64,000 nt of DNA from NCBI GenBank assembly GCA_964619535.1, contig CAZUEX010000008.1, positions 102,898 through 166,897 on the forward strand, in the 5' to 3' direction. Numbering within the stretch: position 1 is the first letter of the stretch; each line of letters begins with the position of its first letter. Below, in pieces: positions 26,931-35,421 of the stretch. The position numbers were made by a program, and so were the translations under genes. The notes below the pieces were generated by a model. The model was not told the DNA's origin. It saw only the letters and a program-made list of their open reading frames with translations, and did not search any database. This DNA comes from Leptonema sp964619535. Its GTDB lineage: Bacteria > Spirochaetota > Leptospiria > Leptospirales > Leptonemataceae.

Positions 26931-27431
26931 ATGTCCTTACCCGTAAAACTCACCATGCAACTGCAGGGCAGCACAGACGTTGTGTTTCAGCGTTTTTTCG
27001 ATGCAGAGCCCTCCTTTCTGTTTGATTGCCATACAGATCCGGAATCAGTGCGTCGCTGGATGGGGGATGCGCAGGGCTGGGCACTGACCACCTGCCAGAT
27101 CGACCTGCGCCCCGGCGGAGAGTTTCTTTATATATGGCAGAAAGAAGGCGAGGGATCCTTTGGATTCGGAGGAGTGTATCACGAAATCCAGGCGCCGACG
27201 CGGCTTATTAGCAAGGAGGTATTTTTCCCGGATCCGTCCAACCTGCCGGACCTGCATTCGGCGAACGGCAGCATCAACACACTGGACTTCGCACCGGAAC
27301 AGAACGGCACGCTCATGACGCTGACCTGCCGCTACCCCTCGGAAGAAGAACGCGAAGCGGCCCTGCAATCAAGGTCCGTAGATGGTATGGAACTGACCTA
27401 CAGTCAGCTGGACCGTCTATACAGGACTTAA
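26931..27431 (+). CDS. SRPBCC / AHSA1-family protein
   Basis: From the ATG at 26931 the product is 166 residues. It has the Bet v 1-like START fold of the AHSA1 group: VFQRFFDAEPSFLFDCHTDP near the N-terminus, then WMGD, the DLRPGGEFLYIW turn, FGFGGVYHEIQAPTRLI, and a final helix SVDGMELTYSQLDRLY. Such proteins bind small hydrophobic ligands or chaperones; the ligand here is unknown. A GTG five codons upstream lies inside the preceding hairpin and is a poorer start. It ends just before an intrinsic terminator. Confidence 0.85.
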   Translation: MSLPVKLTMQLQGSTDVVFQRFFDAEPSFLFDCHTDPESVRRWMGDAQGWALTTCQIDLRPGGEFLYIWQKEGEGSFGFGGVYHEIQAPTRLISKEVFFPDPSNLPDLHSANGSINTLDFAPEQNGTLMTLTCRYPSEEEREAALQSRSVDGMELTYSQLDRLYRT

Positions 27432-27444
27432 ACAGGCCAGCATA

Positions 27445-27471
27445 CGGGGGGAGCAGATCCCCCGCTTTTTT
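27445..27471 (+). terminator. Intrinsic terminator of the AHSA1-like gene
   Basis: A GC-only stem (GGGGGA / TCCCCC, loop GCAGA) is followed by CTTTTTT on the plus strand, the classical pattern. It overlaps the stop codon of the convergent HU gene by two bases. Confidence 0.85.
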
Positions 27472-27874
27472 ACTTCCAATTTTTCTTGTCGGCGAAAAGA
27501 TCCTTCAGGGACTTCGGAAAGCTCCAGCGAGGCTTTCTGCTGGCCGGACGAGCAGCCACATCGACCATCTCTCCTGTAAAACGATTCAGCATCTTTCCAG
27601 CCTTACGTGCGGCCACCTCTTTCATCATCAACGACCCGATAACGGGAAAGCGAATCTTTTCACCACGTGCGGCCCGTCTGGCAGCTTCTTGCAAGGATGC
27701 CTCCAGCACCTGTTTGAGATCCGTCTTTTTCAGGACCACCTCACCCTTTTTGTTAACGGAGGCTACTTCCTTCACCCCTTCCAGCACGGAGTCGATGAAT
27801 GAATACTTTTCGACGGCCTTCGCTTTCGAAGCAGTCTTTTTCGCTGTCTTTTTTGTTGTCTTCTTTGTTGCCAC
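27470..27874 (-). CDS. HU-family DNA-binding protein with a histone H1-like lysine tail
   Basis: This 134-residue protein has two parts. Residues 1-22 are almost only Lys, Thr and Ala (MATKKTTKKTAKKTASKAKA), like bacterial H1-like tails. Residues 45-125 match the HU/IHF fold: KKTDLKQVLEASLQEAARRA, then a beta-arm region KIRFPVIGSLMMKEVAARKAG and RFTGEMVDVAARPASRKPRW. The HU arm proline motif is altered, so DNA bending may differ. The start is GTG, supported by AGAGGT 6 nt upstream. It is probably a nucleoid architectural protein. Confidence 0.82.
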   Translation of the reverse strand: MATKKTTKKTAKKTASKAKAVEKYSFIDSVLEGVKEVASVNKKGEVVLKKTDLKQVLEASLQEAARRAARGEKIRFPVIGSLMMKEVAARKAGKMLNRFTGEMVDVAARPASRKPRWSFPKSLKDLFADKKNWK

Positions 27875-28248
27875 TCGTGTACCTCTGATGGTGTGGAATG
27901 GAGAGCGCTTCTCTTCCCGTACTTAGAATATGTTGAAAAACGCCTGAATTCCTGTGTTTTTTTCGGGTTTTTTCTTGGCCCGTAAGCCCTGTTCGATCCT
28001 GGCCAGGCCCTGTCAAGTAACTCGTCTATCTTTTTTCGATGACATCTTATAAGAGGCCTCGGCCGTTGCGGTGCAGCCCGGCCCATGTCAGCGCAGTATT
28101 TCGAACCACCGTTTTTTTTCTTGCATGATAGTGGGGGGCCTCTTAGCGTGTTCGTCAAAATAGAGCCGTTAGAGCGGCCCTGGTCACAGGACCAGAACAC
28201 AAAAAGATAGGAAAGAGTGATGACCACATCACTCGAAGGGAGACGATC
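27875..28248. other. 374-bp divergent intergenic region between HU and lipase genes
   Basis: The region must hold promoters for both divergent genes, but I could not find a convincing -35/-10 pair. TAAGAGGCC near 28050 and GGCCTCTTA near 28137 form a 9-bp inverted repeat separated by about 78 bp. The lipase ribosome site GGGAG lies just before 28249. No gene or RNA was recognised. Confidence 0.4.
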
Positions 28249-29352
28249 ATGCGAAAGCTTATGTATCTCCTGCCAGCGCTTTTCTGCGCCATGGCAGGGT
28301 TAGAGGCCCGCGCGGCCAGAACGACGTATCCGGTCGTATTTGCCCATGGGATGGCCGGATTTGACGATATCGCCGGCTACGACTACTGGGGAGACGATTA
28401 CGGAACCTTCGTCGGCGATCCATGTGACGGTTTTCTCGAAGTCACATGCAATTCCTACATTGACAGCAAGCAGAAGGCCTTTATCGGCCAGGTTCAGCCC
28501 TTTCATAACTCGGAAGTGCGAGGCTATGATCTTGCCAACGATATCGAAGGATTCATGGCAACGGTCGGTGCCTCCAAAGTAAACCTGATCGGTCATTCAC
28601 AGGGCGGCCTTGATATTCGCAAAGCAGCAGTAGAACTGCGCAACAGGCGCGGCACGGCTGTCGTTCGTGTGCTGATCAGTGTATCCTCACCGCATCGCGG
28701 TTCACCGGTAGCCAAATACATTCTGGACCTGGGCCCTGGCATTACAGATGTCATCTCTGCATTGGCCAATATCTATGGAAACATCGTCTATCAGAACGGT
28801 AACGATGCCTTTGCTGCAGCCAAGCAGCTCGTTCATGGCGACTATTCCTCATCAGACGGAGTCCTCACAGGAACAAAACAGTTTAATGAGAAGTATCCTG
28901 TGGATTCCAGATACGCAAGCCGCTATGCCTCTGTCATTACCGCACAGACCGGTGTAAGTGTGAATCCGCTGCTTTTCATTCTGCGTAACGGCTTCTACAA
29001 TATCGATGGCAACGGCTACTGTGTGGACGACTGCAACAATGACGGCGCAGCGGGTCAGGGCAATGGACGAGCAACGGATCTCGATGACGACGGACTGGTC
29101 GGCATCAATTCGCAGCAGATGGGATACCGACTGAAGTATAAGGTCTATGGCTTCGGTCTTTTCGATTCCATCTCTACAGAAGGCTCAACCGGCTACGTCA
29201 GCAACATCAATGTGCCCAACGCCACACAGATGACATCCTCAGCGGCCATCGTTGAGCAGGACCACCTTGACGTAATCGGGTTGCCGCCCGACACATTCGA
29301 TGAGATGGAGTTCTATGCAGCCCTCATCGACTACATAGCATACTATGATTGA
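28249..29352 (+). CDS. Secreted triacylglycerol lipase, Pseudomonas family I type
   Basis: This 367-residue protein has a signal peptide (about residues 1-22). The oxyanion-hole motif PVVFAHGMAGFDDI is followed by the nucleophile elbow GHSQGG with Ser117. The family I.1/I.2 Asp context is present (DDDGLVGINSQQMG), as is the catalytic His context (EQDHLDVIG). It should hydrolyse long-chain triglycerides outside the cell. Two Cys pairs in the mature protein could form disulfides. GGGAG stands a few bases before the ATG. The next gene encodes a likely dedicated foldase, as in Pseudomonas lip-lif pairs. Confidence 0.93.
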   Translation: MRKLMYLLPALFCAMAGLEARAARTTYPVVFAHGMAGFDDIAGYDYWGDDYGTFVGDPCDGFLEVTCNSYIDSKQKAFIGQVQPFHNSEVRGYDLANDIEGFMATVGASKVNLIGHSQGGLDIRKAAVELRNRRGTAVVRVLISVSSPHRGSPVAKYILDLGPGITDVISALANIYGNIVYQNGNDAFAAAKQLVHGDYSSSDGVLTGTKQFNEKYPVDSRYASRYASVITAQTGVSVNPLLFILRNGFYNIDGNGYCVDDCNNDGAAGQGNGRATDLDDDGLVGINSQQMGYRLKYKVYGFGLFDSISTEGSTGYVSNINVPNATQMTSSAAIVEQDHLDVIGLPPDTFDEMEFYAALIDYIAYYD

Positions 29353-29363
29353 CATGCAACTCT

Positions 29364-29394
29364 GGCCCGGTTCTTCCCGGGCCGCTTCTTTTTT
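29364..29394 (+). terminator. Intrinsic terminator between lipase and foldase genes
   Basis: A stem GGCCCGG / CCGGGCC with loop TTCTTC is followed by GCTTCTTTTTT. It begins 11 bp after the lipase stop. It should reduce expression of the downstream foldase relative to the lipase or separate the two transcripts. Confidence 0.8.
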
Positions 29395-29439
29395 ACCGAT
29401 TCGCTCAATCCGTTATATCGAAACAACCAATTCGGCGCC

Positions 29440-30486
29440 ATGAATACCAGACGATTCTTCTTTGCAGCCCTGGCTGCATGCATCATTGCCATTGCTCTTA
29501 TCCTCGTTCTACTACAGTCAGACGACACAGCAGACCGCATTGCAAAGATCAGAAACCATCCTCCTGCACCGCGAGCGGTGAACGAAGCGGAGGTAGTTCG
29601 GCTGATTGAGGTTATACACCATGAAGGCAGCCCGCGCTTTTCTGATGAGCTCTCTTTCGATGAGATGGTAGCAGTACTGCGGGCAAACTACGGAAAGAAC
29701 ATCAACAACCGCTGGGTGCAGATCCGCCTGATCGAGGATCTCATTCGGTCGATGAAGGCAAGGTTCAAGGATGCCTGGATCGAAGAGATGTACATCACCC
29801 TGAAGGCGGCCTTCCCTGATCTCGCTGACGACATATTCGAACGCTTCGAAAAATACCAGGAGTATCAGGAATGGCTTGAAAAGAACAGGGAAAAGCTGGC
29901 CGCCATGAGTCGCGAAGAGCGTCAGGAGCTGCTCACCGAAAAGCGAAACGAGCTGTTCGGAAAAGAAGCGGCCGAAGAGATCTGGGCAGGAGAGATTCGA
30001 ACCCAGAAGATCATGGACTCGCTGAAATCGATAGAGCAATCGGGCGGGGACCTGAACCAAAAGCTGTCCAGCTATCGCGCTGCTTTAAGAGAAGCCCTGG
30101 GCGAGAACACAGAACACTATATGGAAGCACGCCGCTACGAGCTGACCACACAGTTCATCGAGCTGCCTTCTGTGCAGTCTGAGCTATCGCGGATGTCCAC
30201 GGAAGACCGCTATACCACCCTGGCACAGATCAGGGAAGGCATGGGGATGGACGTAGAGGCCATTGAACGCTGGAAATCCCTGGACCAGACCAGAGACGAG
30301 CGCTGGGAAACAGGACAGAAATACATGATGGAACGCGAGGCCATCGTTTCGGCCGGAGCCAGCGAAACGGAACTGAACGATCTGCGTATAAAGTACTTTG
30401 GCCCCGATCAGGCCGAGGTCATCAAGAACGAAGAGGATTCAGGTTTCTATCGCTTCCAGACAGAAAGAGTTTACGGAAAGAATTAA
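29440..30486 (+). CDS. Probable lipase-specific foldase (lipase chaperone, Lif-like)
   Basis: This 348-residue protein has an N-terminal membrane anchor (about residues 5-26, FFFAALAACIIAIALILVLL), a short Pro/Ala linker, and then an almost fully helical charged domain. The stretch MSREERQELLTEKRNELFGKEAAEE resembles the helical scaffold of Lif proteins, which wrap around the lipase in the periplasm and fold it before export. The usual Lif motif RxxFDY is not obvious (the closest is LSFDEMVAVL). The neighbouring family I lipase is the strongest support. Its 3' end overlaps the convergent hydrolase gene by 65 bp. Confidence 0.7.
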   Translation: MNTRRFFFAALAACIIAIALILVLLQSDDTADRIAKIRNHPPAPRAVNEAEVVRLIEVIHHEGSPRFSDELSFDEMVAVLRANYGKNINNRWVQIRLIEDLIRSMKARFKDAWIEEMYITLKAAFPDLADDIFERFEKYQEYQEWLEKNREKLAAMSREERQELLTEKRNELFGKEAAEEIWAGEIRTQKIMDSLKSIEQSGGDLNQKLSSYRAALREALGENTEHYMEARRYELTTQFIELPSVQSELSRMSTEDRYTTLAQIREGMGMDVEAIERWKSLDQTRDERWETGQKYMMEREAIVSAGASETELNDLRIKYFGPDQAEVIKNEEDSGFYRFQTERVYGKN

Positions 30487-31336
30487 AAAAGGAACCACCG
30501 GGTTTCCGCCTCTCCGTACCGGTTTGCGAAAACAGCCACCGAATCAACTCTGCTTCCTGAAAGGCCGGTTTCCAGCTTCCATGTGCCTCATCGGCATACT
30601 CCGTATAGCGCACAGAGCGACCGGCCCTGCGCAATGCATGCACCATGTTGCGGCTGCGAGCAGGGCTCACCACGAGGTCCCGGGCTCCGTGAAAGGCCCA
30701 TACAGGGGCTCGAATGGCCGAAGCCTCTGTTTCGTCTCCACCACCGCAAACGGCAACACCGGCGGCGAATCGATCCGGCCATCTCGCCAGGGCATCCCAT
30801 ACACCAAAGCCTCCCATGGAAAGACCGACAATGTAGATGCGCGCAGGATCGATGGCTTCGCTCTGTAACAGTGTGTCGATCAGTTCCAGCGTCGCAGCCA
30901 GTGGTTTCGAAGGCTTCTGCGGCATTCGGTGAGCAGGCAGCTTCCAGTCCACTTCCACCCAGCGGTATTCTTCTGCACATTGTGGAACCAGCACATAGGA
31001 GCGATCCAGCGGGAAGTCTTCTCGCGAAAGCAAAGGCAGAAAATGCTTCAGCGTCTTTTCGTTATCGCTGCCCCGCTCACCGGCACCGTGAAGAAGGACA
31101 ACAAGCGGAAAGCGTTCGTTTAACAACCGTTGAACAGGCCGAGAAAGGCGATACGGCAGGGAAATATCTGCTGTATCATAACGACCATAGATAAAACGAT
31201 CAGCAGGCCTGTTCTGCCGCCTGTCCATGCTGCATGCAGCGGAAAGCCCTATCAACAGCGGCAAAACCAGCACGCAGATCGTCCCGACGACAGTGCCGGA
31301 TCGGCAACACAAGATCATACGGAAGGGCTGAAGCAT
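30422..31336 (-). CDS. Lipoprotein alpha/beta hydrolase (phospholipase/carboxylesterase-like)
   Basis: This 304-residue protein has a hydrophobic N-terminus with a lipobox-like LSAAC (Cys about 35), so it is probably a lipoprotein. The hydrolase domain shows LVVLLHGAGERG (oxyanion hole), the nucleophile elbow GLSMGG, an Asp context HGARDLVV and a His context DEAHGSW, so the triad looks intact. It starts only 5 bp after the thiC stop on the same strand and is probably co-transcribed under the TPP riboswitch, which is unexpected for an esterase. A substrate related to thiamine salvage is speculative. Confidence 0.85.
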   Translation of the reverse strand: MLQPFRMILCCRSGTVVGTICVLVLPLLIGLSAACSMDRRQNRPADRFIYGRYDTADISLPYRLSRPVQRLLNERFPLVVLLHGAGERGSDNEKTLKHFLPLLSREDFPLDRSYVLVPQCAEEYRWVEVDWKLPAHRMPQKPSKPLAATLELIDTLLQSEAIDPARIYIVGLSMGGFGVWDALARWPDRFAAGVAVCGGGDETEASAIRAPVWAFHGARDLVVSPARSRNMVHALRRAGRSVRYTEYADEAHGSWKPAFQEAELIRWLFSQTGTERRKPGGSFFNSFRKLFLSGSDRNLNPLRS

Positions 31337-31341
31337 ACAGA

Positions 31342-33135
31342 TTACCGGTAAATTTCAGACCCCTGCTCTACAAACTCTTTCGACTTGCCCTGCATGGCCT
31401 TCTCGATTTCGTCCTGTCTGGCATATTCGCGAACGTCCTCTGTAATCTTCATAGAACAGAACTTCGGACCGCACATAGAACAGAAATGTGCCGTTTTGGC
31501 TCCTTCTGCAGGCAGCGTCGCATCGTGATAGGCCCTTGCTGTATCAGGATCAAGAGACAGATTGAACTGATCCTCCCATCTGAATTCAAAGCGGGCCTTT
31601 GACAGAGCATGATCCCTGAGGATGGCCCGTGGATGTCCTTTGGCAAGGTTCGCTGCATGGGCGGCAATACGATAGGCAATCACACCCTGTTTTACATCGT
31701 CACGATCCGGTAAACCGAGATGTTCTTTGGGCGTAACGTAGCAAAGCATGGAACATCCCATGGCCCCGATGTTGGCCGCACCGATGGCCGAAGAAAGATG
31801 ATCGTAGCCGGGCGACACATCAAGCACAAGGGGGCCAAGCGTATAAAAGGGAGCATTATGGCAATGCCGTTCTTCTTCGCGCATATTGGCCTCAATCTTG
31901 TGCAGCGGCACATGCCCCGGGCCTTCAATCATCACCTGCACATCGTGCTTCCAGGCAACCTCTGTCAGTTCGCCAAGCGTGCGCAATTCGGCAAACTGCG
32001 CCTCATCGTTTGCATCATAGATGCTACCAGGGCGCAGACCATCGCCAAGCGAAAAGGCTATATCATAGCGTTTCATGATCTCGCAGATCTCTTCAAAATG
32101 CGTATAGAGAAAATTCTCTTTATGATGGGCAAGACACCATTTCGCAAGGATCGATCCACCTCTTGAAACAATTCCGGTTAACCGCCTGGCCGTAAGGGGC
32201 ACATAGCGAAGCAAAACGCCGGCATGAATTGTGAAGTAATCCACACCCTGCTCGGCCTGCTCTATAAGGGTATCCCGATAGATTTCCCATGTCAGCTCTT
32301 CGGCAATGCCTCCGACCTTTTCCAGTGCCTGGTAAATCGGAACCGTGCCTATGGGCACCGGTGAATTGCGAAGGATCCACTGCCGTGTTTCATGGATCTG
32401 TTTTCCCGTAGAAAGATCCATCACCGTGTCGGCTCCCCAGCGAATGGCCCAGACAAGTTTTTCGACCTCATCCTCAATCGAGGAAAGCACAGCGGAGTTC
32501 CCGATATTGGCATTGATCTTCACAAGAAAATTGCGACCGATGATCATGGGCTCGGTTTCGGGATGATTGATTGAAGCCGGTAAAATCGCCCGTCCGGCAG
32601 CGATCTCATCACGCACAAATTCAGGCGTAACGAATTCAGGAAGCCCCGAAGGCAGGATGGCCGGTGTCTGACCGGACTGCCACAGCAGTTCTCGTGCCAT
32701 ATTTTCGCGAATGGCCACGAATTCCATTTCCGGTGTAATGATCCCTTTGCGGGCATAGTGCATCTGCGTAACGTTTGCACCTTCGCGGGCCACCCGGACA
32801 GTTGCACCGGGTAAAGAGGCAGAATGCAGCCCTGCCCTTTCATTCTCTGGAACAACCCTTACGTCGCCTCGCTCTTCAATCCAGTGTTCACGAATACGAG
32901 GCAGACCTTTCGCTACGTCGATCTTCACGGATGGATCCGTATAAGGCCCTGATGTGTCATAAACAATAACGGGGTCGTTCGGTGTTTGCGTACCATCTCG
33001 ATGTCGTGTATCGGAAAGGTGAATTTCTCTGGAAGGGACGCGAATGTCGGGGCGGGAGCCCGTGGTGTAGATCTTTTCGCTTGCGGGGAAAGGGTCTCGC
33101 GTTATGCGAGCGTGCCTGGATAGTTTCGTTGTCAT
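31342..33135 (-). CDS. thiC: Phosphomethylpyrimidine synthase ThiC
   Basis: This 597-residue radical SAM enzyme converts aminoimidazole ribotide to hydroxymethylpyrimidine phosphate in thiamine synthesis. The C-terminal iron-sulfur motif is visible as CSMCGPKFCSMK (CxxCxxxxC). Family stretches include NIGNSAVLSSIEDEVEKLVWA, DLSTGKQIHETR and IEGPGHVPLHKIEANM. Its length matches other bacterial ThiC proteins. A TPP riboswitch and a promoter lie immediately upstream, so it is repressed when thiamine pyrophosphate is plentiful. A GGGAG ribosome site belongs to the riboswitch 3' end. A hydrolase gene follows by 5 bp. Confidence 0.98.
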   Translation of the reverse strand: MTTKLSRHARITRDPFPASEKIYTTGSRPDIRVPSREIHLSDTRHRDGTQTPNDPVIVYDTSGPYTDPSVKIDVAKGLPRIREHWIEERGDVRVVPENERAGLHSASLPGATVRVAREGANVTQMHYARKGIITPEMEFVAIRENMARELLWQSGQTPAILPSGLPEFVTPEFVRDEIAAGRAILPASINHPETEPMIIGRNFLVKINANIGNSAVLSSIEDEVEKLVWAIRWGADTVMDLSTGKQIHETRQWILRNSPVPIGTVPIYQALEKVGGIAEELTWEIYRDTLIEQAEQGVDYFTIHAGVLLRYVPLTARRLTGIVSRGGSILAKWCLAHHKENFLYTHFEEICEIMKRYDIAFSLGDGLRPGSIYDANDEAQFAELRTLGELTEVAWKHDVQVMIEGPGHVPLHKIEANMREEERHCHNAPFYTLGPLVLDVSPGYDHLSSAIGAANIGAMGCSMLCYVTPKEHLGLPDRDDVKQGVIAYRIAAHAANLAKGHPRAILRDHALSKARFEFRWEDQFNLSLDPDTARAYHDATLPAEGAKTAHFCSMCGPKFCSMKITEDVREYARQDEIEKAMQGKSKEFVEQGSEIYR

Positions 33136-33140
33136 GTGTT

Positions 33141-33216
33141 CTCCCTACGGCAGTATAAACTGCATCAGGTTCGAAGGGTATAATCTCAGCCCAGTGGGCA
33201 CCCCTGAATCGGATGT
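33141..33216 (-). promoter_or_regulatory. TPP riboswitch (THI element) of thiC
   Basis: The minus strand carries the THI-box conserved blocks in order: CAGGGGTGCCCA, GGGCTGAGATTATACCC, GAACCTGATGCAG and the closing GCCGTAGGGA. The last block contains the thiC ribosome binding site GGGAG, about 5 nt from the ATG. Ligand binding would therefore hide the site and block translation. This fits translational control, with no U-tract terminator seen. Confidence 0.96.
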
Positions 33217-33231
33217 TCTGCTCTTACATAA

Positions 33232-33261
33232 CGTATAGAGAGGCAGCCTGGTCTTCGTCAA
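33232..33261 (-). promoter_or_regulatory. Candidate promoter of the thiC riboswitch transcript
   Basis: On the minus strand a -35 TTGACG (33256-33261) and a -10 TATACG (33232-33237) are separated by 18 bp. The predicted transcript start near 33225 lies just before the riboswitch, which fits well. Confidence 0.6.
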
Positions 33262-33392
33262 CAAAGAAATCATTGAATATGTTTACCAATTTACCCCTTC
33301 GTTAACGGAGTGCTTCTTCGCTTATAGCAGGCAATCCCCCTTGTCAGTACAGGCAGATCAGAATCCTCTGTCTTTTTCCTGTTTCATGATCG

Positions 33393-34289
33393 ATGAAGGC
33401 ATCACGACAAATCATCCGTTTCAGCTGCAAGACCCCGGGAAGCCTGATGCACTGCCTTCAGCTATGGGCCCGTAACCGACCGATATCCAGTACTTCTTTA
33501 CGCAAAGCGATCATGGCCGGTCAGGTGAAGGTCAATGGCACAGTATGCCGCCGTCCCGATACAAAGGTGCAGAGCGGTGATCGAATCGATGCCGTGGTAA
33601 TCACGAAGAAAGAAGGCTCTGTCCTGCATGAGCCACGAATCGTTTATCGAGATGACTTTCTCATTGCCATCGACAAACCGGCAGGGCTGCCCACACATCG
33701 AACATCCGATCCTCAACGGCCCAACCTTTACGACTGGCTGTGCCAGTTGCTTGCCCGCGAAAGCGAACCAGCACAGCTTCCCGGCATGCACAGGCCTGGA
33801 TTGCTGCACCGTCTCGACGCAGAAACCTCAGGCCTTCTTCTTTTTTCGCTGCAACGCCAGATGAATGCCCCGCTGATGCAACAGTTCGAAAGCAATGCGA
33901 TCGAGAAAAGCTATCTTGCCCTGGTGACCAGCAATCAGCGTCTGCCTGCTTCCTGGTCCTGTGATGCATCGATCATACGGGCAGAACGAAAACGCAACCG
34001 CTACCGAACGGCAGGCCCTGAAGAGGAGGCCATGCCTGCCTTCACAGCGTTTAAGTGCATCTGGCAGAAAGATGGGATGGCATTGATTGAGGCACTGCCG
34101 AAAACCGGGCGTCCGCACCAGATCAGGGTACATCTGGCCCACATGAATATGCCTGTTGTCGGAGATTCCTTTTATAGGGGAAAACCGGCGAAGCGCTTGA
34201 TGCTACATGCCCGTCGGCTTACGTTTGTTCATCCTGCCAGCGGAAAACGGCTGACACTGACGGCAGAAGCCGATTTCGATAAGCGATAG
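33393..34289 (+). CDS. RluA-family pseudouridine synthase with S4 domain
   Basis: This 298-residue protein has an N-terminal S4-like RNA-binding region (RKAIMAGQVKVNGTVCRRPDTKVQSGDRI), then a RluA catalytic domain. The catalytic Asp is in GLLHRLDAETSGLLLF, and the later motif KTGRPHQIRVHLAHMNMPVVGD is the family signature. It isomerises uridine in rRNA or tRNA; the exact target cannot be told between RluA, RluC, RluD and TruC types. It lies 32 bp before the Maf-GGCT gene on the same strand. Confidence 0.93.
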   Translation: MKASRQIIRFSCKTPGSLMHCLQLWARNRPISSTSLRKAIMAGQVKVNGTVCRRPDTKVQSGDRIDAVVITKKEGSVLHEPRIVYRDDFLIAIDKPAGLPTHRTSDPQRPNLYDWLCQLLARESEPAQLPGMHRPGLLHRLDAETSGLLLFSLQRQMNAPLMQQFESNAIEKSYLALVTSNQRLPASWSCDASIIRAERKRNRYRTAGPEEEAMPAFTAFKCIWQKDGMALIEALPKTGRPHQIRVHLAHMNMPVVGDSFYRGKPAKRLMLHARRLTFVHPASGKRLTLTAEADFDKR

Positions 34290-34321
34290 ACGCTACATCC
34301 CTATGTGCCGGTCTGTCTTCT

Positions 34322-35314
34322 ATGCATCTGGTCCTTGCTTCGGCCTCTCCACGAAGAAAGCAGATCCTGTTTGATGCAGGCATCGCCTTTGAAACCCAAC
34401 CTGCTGACATTGATGAAGAAGAGCTGCTTGCAGGCATTCCGGGAACAACGATCGCTACGGCTGGCATCGATCTACCTTCATCTACGAAGCCAGAGGAGGT
34501 AGCGCTGCTTCTGGCCAGGGAAAAGGCTGCTGCCGTCTTGCGTCATTTTACAGAGGATGTTCAAATCCTTGCTGCCGATACGATCGTGGTGCGACAGAAC
34601 AGGATCTATGGCAAACCGAAAAGCCCCCACGTTGCAAAAGCTATGCTTCGTGAGCTTTCCGGCAATACGCATACAGTCATCACGGCCCATGTTCTGTTCC
34701 AGAGATCTGGAAACAGACAGACATCCTACGAAAAGGCCGTTCAAACAGAGGTTCGCTTTCGCGAACTATCGGATTCCGATATCATGCGCTACGTGCAAAC
34801 GGATGAGCCATACGATAAGGCCGGAGCCTATGCCATCCAGGGCACGGGAGCCACGCTTGTAGCCTCCATTCACGGAGATTATCTGAACGTTGTGGGACTT
34901 TCGCTCAATGCCATACTGGAATGGATTCGTCCCCGAAAGCTCTTTGTCTATGGCACCCTTTTGAGCGGGATGCCGGCCCATTCGCTCCTTGCCGACCGAA
35001 CGCAGTTTGTAGCCAGAGGATCCATCCAGGGGCAGTTATATGATGTCGGTCCGTATCCGGCAGCAACAGGCGGTGCAGGCCGGGTATACGGTGAGGTCTA
35101 TGAGATCAAAGACCCCGAACTCTGGGACGAACTCGATGACTACGAAGAGCCTTCGGAGGATGCCGAAGAGCCCCTGTATCGTCGCTCCATCGTTCAGGTA
35201 CAGACGGAGGACGGCCAGGTCCTTGAAGCCATGACGTATGTGACAGATTCGGTTCCACCTCACAGTCGCCGGATTGAGCACGGATCGTTTGCCAGGTATG
35301 TGGCAGGCGACTGA
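34322..35314 (+). CDS. Fusion of Maf nucleotide pyrophosphatase and GGCT-like domain
   Basis: This 330-residue protein has two domains. Residues 1-200 are a Maf (YhdE-type) house-cleaning dNTP/NTP pyrophosphatase: SASPRRKQIL at the start, AADTIVV with the catalytic Asp, and DKAGAYAIQG. Residues 207-330 form a gamma-glutamylcyclotransferase/AIG2-like domain: KLFVYGTLLSGMPAH, RVYGEVYEI and WDELDDYEE followed by YRRSIVQV. Maf proteins are normally about 190-200 residues and single-domain, so the added GGCT-like domain is unusual. There is no stop or frameshift between the domains. The joint role is unknown. Confidence 0.88.
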   Translation: MHLVLASASPRRKQILFDAGIAFETQPADIDEEELLAGIPGTTIATAGIDLPSSTKPEEVALLLAREKAAAVLRHFTEDVQILAADTIVVRQNRIYGKPKSPHVAKAMLRELSGNTHTVITAHVLFQRSGNRQTSYEKAVQTEVRFRELSDSDIMRYVQTDEPYDKAGAYAIQGTGATLVASIHGDYLNVVGLSLNAILEWIRPRKLFVYGTLLSGMPAHSLLADRTQFVARGSIQGQLYDVGPYPAATGGAGRVYGEVYEIKDPELWDELDDYEEPSEDAEEPLYRRSIVQVQTEDGQVLEAMTYVTDSVPPHSRRIEHGSFARYVAGD

Positions 35315-35421
35315 AACCGACCTCCATTCACCTGGACTCATGGCAGAGGAAGCCTGTGTAACAGGAACAGGAAGATTTGTGGTGACGTAACCGCCGCCCG
35401 CTGTCAAATGGCAATGAGCGT

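Noticed and set aside
28050..28145. Long-range 9-bp inverted repeat before the lipase gene
   Set aside because: The arms are 78 bp apart with no other structure, so it is listed only as part of the gap.
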